17,402 bases of DNA from Cephalothrix simula (Eukaryota; Nemertea; Palaeonemertea; Archinemertea; Cephalotrichidae): NCBI GenBank assembly GCA_035591015.1, contig JAXIUW010245838.1:1-17402 (forward strand), read 5' to 3'. A program made the position numbers and the translations under genes. The notes below the pieces were generated by a model. It was given only the letters and a program-made list of their open reading frames with translations. It ran no database searches and was not told where the DNA came from. Numbering within the stretch: position 1 is the first letter of the stretch; each line of letters begins with the position of its first letter. Below, piece by piece: positions 1-13,250 of this stretch.

Positions 1-69
1 TTAACGGAGGTAAAAAGTCGTGGACATCATATACTCCATAGAAATGACGACATAAAAATATTAATACTC

Positions 70-156
70 TTCCTAAATTTTTTTAGGAATTTTAGGATTT
101 TTAGGAATTTTCAGAAAATTTTAGGAATAATTTTTAAATTTTAGGAATTTTAGGAA
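70..156. repeat. Degenerate TTTTAGGAA tandem array
   Basis: About six copies of TTTTAGGAA or close variants occur between 80 and 156, some directly adjacent at 9-10 bp intervals, and one reversed word (TTCCTAAA) occurs at 70-77. It is a simple short repeat. Confidence 0.7.
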
Positions 157-169
157 GACTGAGATGCCT

Positions 170-228
170 GCGAACGGTCCTTGATCGACTAAAGAAGCTG
201 TATTAGTATTGGTTTAAGGAGCGTTCGC
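170..228. repeat. 13-bp inverted repeat, 12 of 13 matched
   Basis: GCGAACGGTCCTT (170-182) pairs with AAGGAGCGTTCGC (216-228) except at one base, across a 33-bp loop. It is GC-richer than the flanks and could be part of a dispersed repeat. Confidence 0.5.
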
Positions 229-2745
229 TATAAGCAACCGATAGAGCAATACATCCCAAAGTCTTCGTTATCACTTCCTTACGTACACGCAATGCAGCTT
301 TAAGTAGTTATTTGCAGTTCCTAACCCAAAAATTTTTTCAATTTTAAAACGGGTGTCAGAAAAAGTTTTACCAACCGCGTGAACATTTCAGTTGCAACGA
401 TTTTTTGTCCCAAAAAATCTCCAAAACAGAAAATGTCGGGAAAAGATTCGATGTGAGTCTAGACTAATCAAACTCTTCCAGTCCTTTTGAAAGTAATTAT
501 CGTATTTTCAAAATTGTAACTAGGCATCCTTAATCAAAAAAAGTGATCAAAAGTACACATTTTGGTCATTTTCTCAAACGACCAGTTTTAGCCAAAATAA
601 AAAACGAATCTGTGCGAAACTTCTCCCCTATGACACTAATCTAAACTTTCAAATCTTTATTTTATTTTTGCTACGGAGTCTGATCAGTTGAGAGAATTAT
701 TCTAAAAATATTTGGAAATATTGTCACTTGGAATTGCATATATATTTTTTTATTAATTTTATGTATAGTAGTATATTTTAAACGCAAATAATTTTAAAAT
801 GTTCCTGCATTTTGAAGCCAAAATACTACTTAAAATCGAATGGTTAAAAGTATATGATGGAAAGGTTCTGATCGAATTTACATGATGAGATTTCCAGACG
901 AACTACACCACTAAAATTTTACGGAACGATAATCTTATAGATCGAAGTATGCAGAAACATTGTATAGATCTGGAACATTGCAATATCATTCTAATTTGAA
1001 CTATAGAATCTGGAAATACTCATCGAAATACAACTCAGGACCAAAAGATAAAGTTGATTGAAGTAATAAACAATTCTCTATCACAAACATATATTTAAAT
1101 GTACCAATAGATTTGGATTGTATGCTCATCCATATAATAATGGAATTTTAAAACCCCAGTTCAACTGGTATTCACAGAATATTGTTACCAGAAAAAAGTC
1201 CAAGAACTTTTGTATGTAAATATATCATCACTGATCATATCTTGCATAGTTTATAATTAAATAAAAGTCAAAACCAGGCGGAATAAAAAACCAAGTGAAA
1301 ACAGACAAAAAAACGAGAAGACAAATATACGAAAGTGTTTAAATATGAAGGTTAGTGCACGAATACTGAGGAAATAACCTAGTAAATTCAGAGAAATAAA
1401 GGAAAAATGAAGAAAATACGAAAATGAAGAGGAAAATCTGTCCTCAGACAATTTATTGGTTAAGTCTTGACATGTAAAAGTACAAATATGGCAATACAAC
1501 CAAACTACTTAAGAAACAACAACAGCCGGCCGACATTGTATGCTGTTTCATTTTCTGTGATGGGTAGCATACATAACATAATGAGATTAGAATTATAATA
1601 ATTGGTTCTGGCGAAAAGTTAAAAGCCAAGTGAGAAAGAAAAATAATATATTTATTATATCTATAAGATTTTTTTTTTAGTTTTTAGCACAGATAATGGG
1701 TCATTTAACTGACCCAAATATATGGAATATTGCAGACTGACCATATTTTTACGCTACATAGCAAAAAACTGGCCACAAAGTGGTCAGCCTAGCATAAATA
1801 TTATAATAGTATTTGATTAGAAGTGCATTGATTATTTATTAAAACAGAACAAAGACACAAATAAGGTATAACCGAATAATGAAACCCAAAAGCAGTTTAA
1901 TAAAAATTAGGCATATTTGAAAAGTGTAAAATTAGGACTAAACTTTACAAAATGACTTGAACTGAGGATATCACAGTTCCCCTAGCTTTGGCACATTCAG
2001 TTAAGATTAATTAAATAACATTACTGAATGTCATATACTTCAAAATACTTCAATGTATTGGTAAGACTAGAAAAATGCCCAAATTCACTTCATATTGTAA
2101 GATATATATAGATATAGAAGGTAATAGGAGCTAAATGTATTCACAATTCCATAGAAATATTGTGTATATAACAAACAGTATGGGTATCTGAAATAAATGC
2201 AATGAAATACTGCCTAAAAATTTGGCAGAGATTATTGATAATAGTTTTATTCTACACTTTTCAAAAATGCTATTTTGCGTCTGTAAGGTTGTGTGCCTAA
2301 TGCCGGAACGCGGAGCGTTGTCACTAGGGCAAACGCTTAGACCATAAAAGAGCACAACAAAGCAAACATTGTTCTCTAACACATTTAAACTACAACTGAA
2401 CAATCACGGTAAGAAAAAAACAAGAAGAAAAATAAATAAATTGAAACTCCAAATTCTGGCAAATATATGTACGTAACATTCAAAATTGATAATTAGTTAA
2501 TATGTAATTAGCCAGCTTTATATGAAAAGCTAAAGTAAAACTATGCTAAGAACGTCATAAAATGGAACCGTAAATACAGGAGGAAAAAATATGACATCCC
2601 ATTTACACGGGCGGTAACAAAACGGTTAAGAAACACATTTCTAAAAACAGTTAACCCAAATAAAATCTCGATATGTATCATATTCTATTACAGCATTTAC
2701 CCAAAAAGGGTTTATAAAATTGGCACTTGAACCCTCTAAAATTAG

Positions 2746-2757
2746 TGTGACGTCACA
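2746..2757. promoter_or_regulatory. CRE-type palindrome TGTGACGTCACA
   Basis: The full cyclic-AMP response element TGACGTCA is at 2748-2755, inside a 12-bp palindrome. A half-site-like TACGTCA follows at 2774-2780. CREB/ATF proteins bind this sequence. No promoter or transcript start is identifiable nearby, so function is uncertain. Confidence 0.3.
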
Positions 2758-3865
2758 AGACACTGATACGTGCTACGTCATCATATTTTGAGCATGATGG
2801 CACAAATATCGAAAACCATGTCGAAAAATCGACTTACACTAAAGTATATAGACATATATTTTTGTGCATATATATGGACTCTATCATTAAGCAAAAGCAT
2901 ATATGTCTGTTACCGTAATTATTTCTGAACACTTGACTAATGACTAGTAATTAAACACACGTTCAAGTAATAACTGAGGATGAGAAAACAAAACACTTTC
3001 CACTGGGGCAAACACTTATCACTATCACTATAGTGTGATACTGCTTCCTCTATCAATGGAAACTAAATTGTTTGTCATTCATAATGAGCATTTTCAAACA
3101 TTACTCAAATCAAAGTGTTCAAACAAATTTGTGTTCGGAAATACTTACAGAACAGCAAACATTATATTTTGGATTTAAAAATTTAAAACAGGCTTATTTA
3201 AAGAAGAATTATATAAACAGCATTACTGGAAATAGAAATTTTAAAAGAGCCAATATATGGTACATTAAATCACCCGCGCAAATGGGACAAGCAATCCACA
3301 AACCACTCAAAGCTGCCAAAAAACTGATGTTAAATATATAAGTGCAAAGATTATAAACTAAGACAGCAAGAAAAATCCCGCTGACGTGAATACACCTATA
3401 TTAGAATAAGCTTTCAATACCTATAACCTACTAAAAAGTGGCACATGTAAAATCAGCACTGACCACAAACCGATTTTTAGTGGCCAAAAGGCCTTCTTCA
3501 GCACCATCCAAAAATTTTCCTCTTACTAAAAACGCAGCAATAGAGTAGTCTGTGAAATTTGTTTGATATCTTATTTAAAACTGAATTAGTTAAAACAAAT
3601 ACTGTATCACGTCCAAGGATAACTACTTAAACTGCCATACACACGCACATGTAGCATGAGCGTTAAATAGCCACGACGACACGAATATTAAAAAGAAGTT
3701 TTTAAGACGACAGAGGTCAACAATGAAAAAAAAGCTTTTAAAAGTACGTGGCATTAAAAGTATAGCATTTAAATTTGGAAGAAACGAGATACTTTCATTT
3801 GAAAAAATTATAAAGAATTATATTAATCTCCATATTAAAGAATTTGATAAATTACTATAACCTAA

Positions 3866-3921
3866 AAACCCCCTCAATCCAACCTATTAAACGATTTATC
3901 ACTTGGAGGTTCAGGGGGTTT
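3866..3921. repeat. Inverted repeat AAACCCCCT/AGGGGGTTT
   Basis: The arms 3866-3874 and 3913-3921 are exact complements, and the pairing partly extends inward (TCAATCCAA against TTGGAGGTTC). It lies about 250-350 bp beyond the candidate polyadenylation signals of the ELAV-like gene. Confidence 0.5.
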
Positions 3922-4045
3922 CCTTTAATAATTATATCTTTTATAGTCTAGCCAGGTCTTTTCCCGGACTTAACAAGTCACTGAACAATAAGTTAATTGA
4001 ACTAGATACAACAAAAACAAAGTTCTTATAATGTTGGAATTAAAC

Positions 4046-4081
4046 AATATTTTGATACCTAAAAAGGTATCGATAAATATT
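4046..4081. repeat. Hairpin GATACCT/AGGTATC flanked by matching AT arms
   Basis: GATACCT (4054-4060) and AGGTATC (4065-4071) pair perfectly over an AAAA loop. The outer AATATTT and AAATATT sequences also pair, with a small bulge. It lies about 100 bp downstream of the candidate polyadenylation signals. Confidence 0.5.
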
Positions 4082-4174
4082 TTCTGGTAAATATATAACA
4101 TATTAACCAGAACTTATATATAATAATAATAAAATTCTATTATTATAATATATAATATTTTACTAGAAACCTTT

Positions 4175-4180
4175 TTTATT
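4175..4180 (-). terminator. Second candidate polyadenylation signal AATAAA
   Basis: This reads TTTATT on the plus strand, hence AATAAA in the gene's orientation, 32 bp beyond the first candidate. The two close signals and the following UUUUAUUAUUAU-type tract would fit a 3' end cluster near 4150-4190. This is inference without transcript evidence. Confidence 0.35.
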
Positions 4181-4206
4181 TTACAATGAATTTGATCCCT
4201 TTTCTG

Positions 4207-4212
4207 TTTATT
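4207..4212 (-). terminator. Candidate polyadenylation signal AATAAA (first after the stop)
   Basis: The plus-strand sequence is TTTATT, which reads AATAAA on the minus strand. It is the first canonical hexamer after the ELAV-like stop codon, about 1.56 kb downstream. A second copy follows 32 bp further on, and the sequence beyond is very U/A-rich. Isolated hexamers are common in AT-rich DNA, so this is only a candidate. Confidence 0.4.
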
Positions 4213-5072
4213 ACATTTTCCCAAACAACCTCCAAAATTAGAATGCTAAATTGGAGGTGACCCAAAGCAAGATATTCTAAAAAAGGCTATAGTAAAGCAT
4301 ATAACTAGCAAACTACACTTTTACGTACTAACTTTTCCAATGTTCATCGGGAATGTTTGTGTTGTCAAAACACGCATTAAATTTGATTTTATATGAATAG
4401 AACAGGATAAATCCCTGTTAAAAAGATTTTTCTTAAAAAGACAATAATTCTTAATATAACAATTAAGTAAACATTAAACACTATGGAAACAAAGTCACAA
4501 ATATCCAAGTAACTTAGACTCCCTCGTACATACATATATTAAAGATATGTACAAGGATAGGAAACATTATATATTAATGCTAGTTTCCAATAAAATTTTG
4601 TAAGAAAAATCCAGCTGGTTTCATGAAATATTCACAGAAAAGATATATCTAAACTGGAAGAACTTGGAGTGGCCGCGTGTTCGGTAATGTACAACATAGG
4701 TACAAAAAACCTCAAAAAATTTCCAACATGACTAGATATACAACTGCACTGTACAAAAATATAATCTCTTCGTGGGAAGTTTGCATGAATCCATTAATCC
4801 CCTTGGATTCCTGGTGTCACCGATCAAGCCTCTCCTCTACAGACAATTGACCCCCTTAAAAACGAAGACAGACCCCCTTTTTCAAAGAGATTTAACAGAA
4901 AGTTCATAGCAATATCTTTGGTAGCAAAGAGAAAGAAAATAATGATAAATGATAACAATGTTCCAAAATTTGAATATAAGCACAAATATGTATGACTTTT
5001 TGTGCATTTTGATACTTTAACTAAACATTTTATATGAGAGAGCAATCCCGAACATAACTATACTTAATTATC

Positions 5073-5096
5073 AAATAAGTAAATAAGTAAATAAGC
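5073..5096 (-). repeat. Three tandem 8-bp AU-rich units in the 3' UTR
   Basis: On the plus strand AAATAAGT occurs twice in tandem, followed by AAATAAGC. In the transcript this reads as three consecutive CUUAUUU units. Such U/A repeats resemble AU-rich elements bound by ELAV/Hu proteins, but no exact AUUUA core is repeated. Confidence 0.5.
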
Positions 5097-5465
5097 AAAC
5101 TATAAGTTTAACTAACAAAATTAATAAATAAGGCCAAAGTATTTACAATTACGGCCACCATCTTGGCTGATGGTTTTGCTATATCTCTAACATAAATGCA
5201 TATAAAGAATAATTAATAATACAATACTACTAAAAGAAATAAATTACTAACGATATTTGACAATATTTGTCTGATCTAAGGTAAACAAAGCAAATAAATT
5301 ACTACAACAATTAGTTGTATATGAATTAAGTAATTTTTACAACTATACAATATATTTAGGCCCCATATGAGATCAAATGCAAGGGCACATTTGTGACCAG
5401 ATTGAAGATTTTGAATAAATGCAAATAATATGAATAAACCAGGTAAAAATGTATCACTGGAATTT

Positions 5466-5500
5466 GAAAAAAATAATAATAAAACAATAAAATAATTAAT
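5466..5500 (-). promoter_or_regulatory. AU-rich block in the 3' UTR, candidate ELAV/Hu binding site
   Basis: The plus strand is an A-rich run with interspersed T. In RNA orientation it becomes a U-rich block with repeated AUUAUU and AUUUUAUU motifs, about 275-310 nt after the stop codon. ELAV/Hu proteins bind AU4-6-like sequence in their own and other 3' UTRs. Binding here is inferred from composition only. Confidence 0.35.
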
Positions 5501-5630
5501 TGAGATTGCAATCCCATAAAGGGTGATATGAACCAAAATTATGCTGATACATAAACCTTCGAAAAAGGTCGAGTAAATAATATATTTTTAACTTCTAAAA
5601 CTGAGTGAAGGCAGATAACACAGAATTAGA

Positions 5631-5651
5631 CCACCCTTTTTTAAAGGGTGG
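5631..5651 (-). repeat. Perfect 9-bp hairpin in the proximal 3' UTR
   Basis: CCACCCTTT and AAAGGGTGG are perfect complements separated by three bases. The hairpin lies about 125 nt after the ELAV-like stop codon. It is GC-richer than the surrounding sequence, so it should be stable in the RNA. The function is unknown; a chance palindrome is possible. Confidence 0.6.
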
Positions 5652-5775
5652 CTGAACACAGATCAATGTCCCTGCTTTTCACTACAGTTGGTTTTTAGCG
5701 AGTGCTCGTCGTCTGAACTACAGTCTTGTTTTTGTTTTTGACTAGGTAGCAGTATTCCACAATTAAGTCTCATCT

Positions 5776-7964
<2,189 letters not shown>

Positions 7965-8063
7965 CCATTCTGTTTTTCTCCAATTGTTTTTCGAATTGCT
8001 GGGTTTGCGAGGGTAGTAGTAGCAGTAGAAATGGGCAAGACACACCCCTCCAAAGGAGAAAAC
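7965..8063 (-). CDS. ELAVL: ELAV/Hu-like RNA-binding protein, candidate 99-nt cassette exon lengthening the RRM2-RRM3 hinge
   Basis: The minus-strand acceptor TTTGCAG (AG at 8065-8064) is followed by G TTT TCT CCT TTG GAG. That G completes the Arg codon left open by the RRM2 exon, giving (R)FSPLEGCVLP, then a Thr/Ala-rich stretch and KTIGEKQN. The exon ends in GG before the donor GTAAAT (7964 downward). The 99 nt are exactly 33 codons and both borders have the same phase, so the exon can be included or skipped without changing the frame of RRM3. Its first residues resemble the start of the terminal exon ([10 protein letters not shown]), which suggests exon duplication. Variable hinge exons are known in ELAV/Hu genes. 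The inserted residues have no RRM character and would form a flexible, Thr-rich linker extension. Splice signals, phase and similarity support it. No transcript has been seen, so constitutive, regulated or rare use is unknown. Confidence 0.72.
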
Positions 8064-8148
8064 CTGCAAACCAAATAATAACTATATATAACACAGCGAA
8101 CAATTAAAGCAAAGATAAAAAGGGGTGCACCCGCTTGGCGATTCAATC

Positions 8149-8235
8149 ACAAAAAAAAAACAAATAAATTAAGTGATAAAATAAAAACTAAAAAAATATG
8201 TAATGATACAAAAAACTTAAAAGCAAACAAAACTG
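8149..8235 (-). promoter_or_regulatory. Intronic U-rich tract upstream of the cassette exon
   Basis: The plus strand has A runs at 8151-8160, in ATAAAAACTAAAAAAATATG and in ACAAAAAACTT. In the pre-mRNA these read as U-rich segments (U10, UUUUUAUUUUA, AUUUUUUUAG) from about 85 to 170 nt upstream of the cassette acceptor. ELAV-family proteins bind such AU4-6/U-rich clusters and regulate nearby splicing. A regulatory role is inferred. Confidence 0.4.
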
Positions 8236-8887
8236 AATAACTGATAATACTTAAATAATTACACAAACAAAACGCTGTTAACGTGGTATGTGCCGGCATG
8301 CAATGATATAAAGACACCGTGAATACAAGCTCATATCAGTTTGACGAAAATGGAAACAGGAGAGAAGAGAAAACCAAGGACGATGTCGTGGGCCTTGGTA
8401 GAGGCTTAGAGGTTGACGATTCACGTGAAAGGCCTCCATTTTTGTAATCGAACGAGAGCCTCGTGAGATATCGCGAGAAACCGGCAGTCACACACATACA
8501 CACAATATATGAATAATAAAACAATGCGATTAATTATTACATTACTAATTCCCATTAAGCATACACGATATAATTTCTAGCGATTTTTTTTTCTGTAATT
8601 ATTGAACGTTTTCCCTGTGGGGGAGCCTGCATAAAAGGGACAATGCAATCAAATGACGGCAGGGAAACCATTTAATATTGTGCTGCAGGCAAATTAGAAT
8701 GGCTTATTTCATTGATTTTATCACTATTCCATGAAGTCGATCTGTCTTTAGTTCTTACATTGGGAGACAAATATATGAAATTTTCTATTTATCACAAACA
8801 AAGCATTAAATCATTAATATTTCAAAATAAGTCAATATGCATAATTGGGTTCAAATTTTTGTCTTGTTCCAAATATACAAAATTCAA

Positions 8888-8937
8888 TACCCTGATAACT
8901 CAGGGTAACGTCGTACAAACAAGCAACGTGACGTTAC
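8888..8937. repeat. Two overlapping perfect inverted repeats
   Basis: TACCCTGA and TCAGGGTA (8888-8895 and 8900-8907) form an 8-bp stem with a TAAC loop. Overlapping its right arm, GTAACGTC (8905-8912) pairs perfectly with GACGTTAC (8930-8937). The two stems share three bases, so only one can form fully at a time. The function is unknown. Confidence 0.55.
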
Positions 8938-9360
8938 AGTTGTAACAGGACACGGTTTCCACGGCATTTTCACGAGAAAAATTTACTCAATTAACCGTCA
9001 AACTCTGGTGGGAGAGATAAGATATCATAAACCTAAATCCACATTCGTCAACATGGATCAATATTCTTTTTCTAGAATTCTTGGGAGAATACATCAAAAT
9101 TTAATTCCACATACCAATAAATTTAAAAATGGAAAAAATTCATATGGTTTCTCAATTAAAAGGGTTGCCGGGTTTTTTCTACACATGCTTAGATGCTAGT
9201 ATAATTCAGCATCAGATCAAAACATAATTAAGCATTAAAGAGAATATGAGTCTTCATAATTTTAATGTTATAATAGAAATCATGGTGTATACATATTTTT
9301 TTGCAATGCTTTAAACAATAACTTAGGATGTTTCAAATATTTCCAAAAAGAATACTTTCT

Positions 9361-9396
9361 GCAAAGGCAATACTCTCGGCGAAGGTAATACTTCGC
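9361..9396. repeat. Imperfect tandem pair of 18-bp units
   Basis: GCAAAGGCAATACT (9361-9374) is followed by GCGAAGGTAATACT (9379-9392), with 12 of 14 bases the same. The sequence is GC-richer than its surroundings and is probably part of a dispersed repeat. Confidence 0.4.
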
Positions 9397-9855
9397 TGAT
9401 AGGGACAGAACATTTTAGTTAGTTGCATCAATTGCATGGTGAGCACTAGAAAACAGCTAACTGTCAAGTAGAGTTATTCAAACAATTGTGTTAGCACATG
9501 CTTCATATATTATTCATTCAGCTTATGCTGCTTCATCATGACTCTGTATAAAGGATGCAGAACAGGGTCCCAAGAATGAAGAAGAAGATCAATATTTCAT
9601 TGATGCATTAGCTAGGAGAGATCATAATAACACAGATAACATCCTACCAGTCTTTATACCATAATGATGGCAGAAAGAAAGAAAAGGTCAATCATCATTA
9701 TCTTTTTTACTATCGTCTTTAGTGCCCTCTATTAATATTATGAACATTTTTAGACCCTAAATCAAAGGCAAAATTTTGGTCTCATAAAAAGGTCACTATC
9801 ATGGAAGAAGGAAACGATTCAAACGAAACGGTATCCGGGATATGGACAGGAAAAT

Positions 9856-9995
9856 AAAGATAAAGAGAATCTGGATTAACAAAGGATAAAAGAAGAAATA
9901 CAGGTTATACATTTTAAGGATAAACGGCCCTTAAAATAGACTACATATGAAGGTTTATTTTTATTTTTTGTTTATATTTTTAACGTAAAACGTGT
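9856..9995. repeat. 140-bp duplicated sequence, copy 1
   Basis: It begins AAAGATAAAGAGAATC and ends GTAAAACGTGT. It matches copy 2 (10043-10182) over 140 bp with four substitutions that I counted and no gaps. Each copy contains the inverted repeat ATTTTAAGG/CCTTAAAAT with a 9-bp loop. No coding sequence is recognisable. It is probably a recent local duplication within a non-coding repeat. Confidence 0.9.
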
Positions 9996-10010
9996 CATTT
10001 TTTGACACGT
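9990..10010. repeat. Perfect 8-bp hairpin at the end of duplication copy 1
   Basis: ACGTGTCA (9990-9997) and TGACACGT (10003-10010) flank a five-T loop. The hairpin starts inside the last bases of copy 1 and runs into the spacer. Copy 2 diverges at the corresponding point, so only copy 1 has it. It could mark the element edge or the duplication breakpoint. Confidence 0.55.
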
Positions 10011-10042
10011 GCAGCGAGAGCGAGGTCCATTTTTTGAAGCAC

Positions 10043-10182
10043 AAAGATAAAGAGAATCTGGATTAACAAAGGATAAAAGAAGAAATGCAGGTTATCCATT
10101 TTAAGGATAAACGGCCCTTAAAATAGACTACATATGAAGATTTATTTTTATTTTTTGTTTGTATTTTTAACGTAAAACGTGT
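10043..10182. repeat. 140-bp duplicated sequence, copy 2
   Basis: This is a direct copy of 9856-9995, about 97% identical by eye, in the same orientation and separated from it by 47 bp. The period is 187 bp. It fits a partial second unit of a tandem repeat, or a duplication with a short spacer. Confidence 0.9.
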
Positions 10183-11385
10183 AAATGATCAATAAAAGCA
10201 ATATCGCGTGTGACAGAAATAGGCCGACTATAGTATACCATTTCAGGAAAAGCCGGAGGCAAAAATAGATTAGTGACGATCGACATACAACCGTTTTATC
10301 ACAATACGGAAGATAAGGAACCTTACTGGACATTTGTATCTAAAAGATGTGGTGACATTATGAAAGACTTTCCATGTTTTATGGGGTTTAAATAAAGGTT
10401 AAACCATGGTATTACTAATTCTCATTACCGCTGGTGATTTTTTCGTCGAACAAACATTTCCGCAACCTAATAAAAACATTCTTTTATTTTCCGCAATGTA
10501 CGGATTTAGAAACTCAGTCAATTTCCAATCCATTAATGTAGATCGTCAATGATCAATATCATGTGACGCCAGCTGTATAACTAGTAATTTAATTCCATCT
10601 CAGCTTCTCAGTAAATTGCATTAATAAATTAAGATAAATTATTCAAATTTCCAACAAAATAGGCCGTCCAAACCAAATCATGATGCCTAGGATTTATGCT
10701 ACAGGCACAGACAAAAACTGAACAACAAATGAGACTATGGAGAAAAAAAAGAATATAATAAGGTAAACAAGGATACAAAATTAGATTAACAAAATAGGTG
10801 CATTGAGAATAAAATATGAATATAAAGCAACAAGACGCTTTTTCTTCGAAATGAAATGTTAATAGAAATAAAGCTTAAAGAATAGAACAGTTTTATTCAA
10901 GTGCCAGAATGAAGGCCGGTTATTAAATTACTTAACAAAATCTTGATTAAGAATAAGTTTCAATAAGAACTAAGCAATATTGGAAATGCTTGAAACATGC
11001 TGAATTCAGGGTTTAAAGCACATGCAAAATTTAAGATTCTGTACTAAATTGCTAAAGCGGAGAGTGTGGTTGCATATCAGATAGTTTTAAGTAGGCCTCT
11101 ATTCGCTAAGAGTCGATACGAGGCACCTTTTTCATTTCAAGATTATTTTTTCTCGCGACTGTACTACCTATAATTTGTAAACAACGAAACGCAGTCATAC
11201 CCAGATAAAATTTAAATTTTCATACGGCGGCAGTAAAAAACTGCTCAATAAATTTACCATATGAAATCTCCCTAAAATTACGAATCAAAACATATACAGC
11301 ATGCACCACAGCGGTCCCAAGACTCTTCACGTGACCAGCGGTCATAATGAAAAGCAAGGTCAAGGTCGAAGAAAAATTTACTTAC

Positions 11386-11617
11386 CTAAATCTACCGGTG
11401 GGGTGATGAATTGGGCCTAATAACCTCCGCGTTGCTTGTGGTAAATACGGAAACATTGTAACTGGTAATGCATTCTTGTTAGAACTAGGATTGTTCGCAA
11501 ACTTTACTTGGATTTTTTCTGTTGAACCCTCTGGAATACGTCCATTTAGTGTTTCGATTGCTTTTTCGGCTTCCTGCCTAGTGTCGAACCGGATGAATCC
11601 AACTCCTTTTGAAATAC
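11386..11617 (-). CDS. ELAVL: ELAV/Hu-like RNA-binding protein, internal exon encoding second half of RRM2 and start of hinge
   Basis: The minus-strand acceptor is GGCGTAG (AG at 11619-11618), behind a T-rich tract. The first two bases complete the Gly codon left open by the previous exon, and the frame then reads ISKGVGFIRFDTRQEAEKAI, LNGRIPEGSTEKIQVKFANN and PSSNKNALPVTMFPYLPQ. KGVGFIRF is the RNP1 motif of RRM2 with its aromatic RNA-contact position, and IQVKFANNP is the closing strand. The hinge continues ATRRLLGPIHHPTGRF, resembling invertebrate Rbp9/ELAV hinges. The exon ends in AG of a split Arg codon before the strong donor GTAAGT (11385 downward). Its 232 nt are 2 + 76 codons + 2. 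The intron to the previous exon is 1,473 bp. A plus-strand open frame at 11476-11667 is only a shadow of this exon. Confidence 0.97.

Positions 11618-13250
<1,633 letters not shown>

Larger units (their letters stand above)
1..4149. other. Region downstream of the ELAV-like gene with no recognised gene
   Basis: It is AT-rich, with many stops in all frames. The open frames at 1257-1499 and 2131-2403 (minus) and 3072-3341 (plus) have low-complexity composition and no recognisable domain. The minus strand remains U-rich, so a longer alternative 3' UTR could extend into it. It holds the TTTTAGGAA array, short inverted repeats and a CRE-like palindrome, listed separately. Confidence 0.65.
4150..5775 (-). 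other. Probable 3' UTR of the ELAV-like gene
   Basis: This is the minus-strand sequence after the stop codon. I scanned it for AATAAA and ATTAAA on the minus strand and found neither until 4212-4207, so the shortest canonical 3' UTR would be about 1.6 kb. The stretch is U-rich or AU-rich as RNA and carries a perfect hairpin just after the stop (5631-5651) and AU-rich blocks at 5466-5500 and 5073-5096. Long U-rich 3' UTRs are usual in ELAV/Hu genes. The short open frames inside it (4824-5045, 5276-5536 and 5663-5863, minus) look like chance. The true end is inferred. The UTR could be shorter, using a variant signal, or longer. Confidence 0.45.
8064..11385 (-). other. Intron between the RRM2 exon and the cassette exon (3,322 bp)
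   Basis: The donor GTAAGT is at 11385 downward and the acceptor TTTGCAG ends at 8064. Open frames at 8336-8524 (minus), 8712-8945 and 9008-9199 (plus) and 10148-10333 (minus) show no recognisable domain and are AT-rich, so I leave them out as genes. The intron holds the 140-bp duplication, overlapping inverted repeats at 8888-8937, and a short imperfect tandem at 9361-9396. Confidence 0.8.

Noticed and set aside
1-25. Opening sequence with a slight look of ribosomal RNA
   Set aside because: The resemblance is limited to a few bases and no conserved rRNA segment follows.
3072-3341. Plus-strand open frame of 89 codons
   Set aside because: The composition is Asn/Lys/Ile-rich as expected from AT-rich DNA, there is no recognisable domain, and it lies in the non-coding region beyond the ELAV-like gene.
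9856-10182. CRISPR-like reading of the duplicated sequence
   Set aside because: There are only two long copies with one spacer, in an animal intron, so it is a simple duplication.
11353-11367. AAGGTCAAGGTC, like a nuclear-receptor site
   Set aside because: It lies just inside the intron after the RRM2 exon donor, is not an exact TCAAGGTCA element, and has no supporting context.
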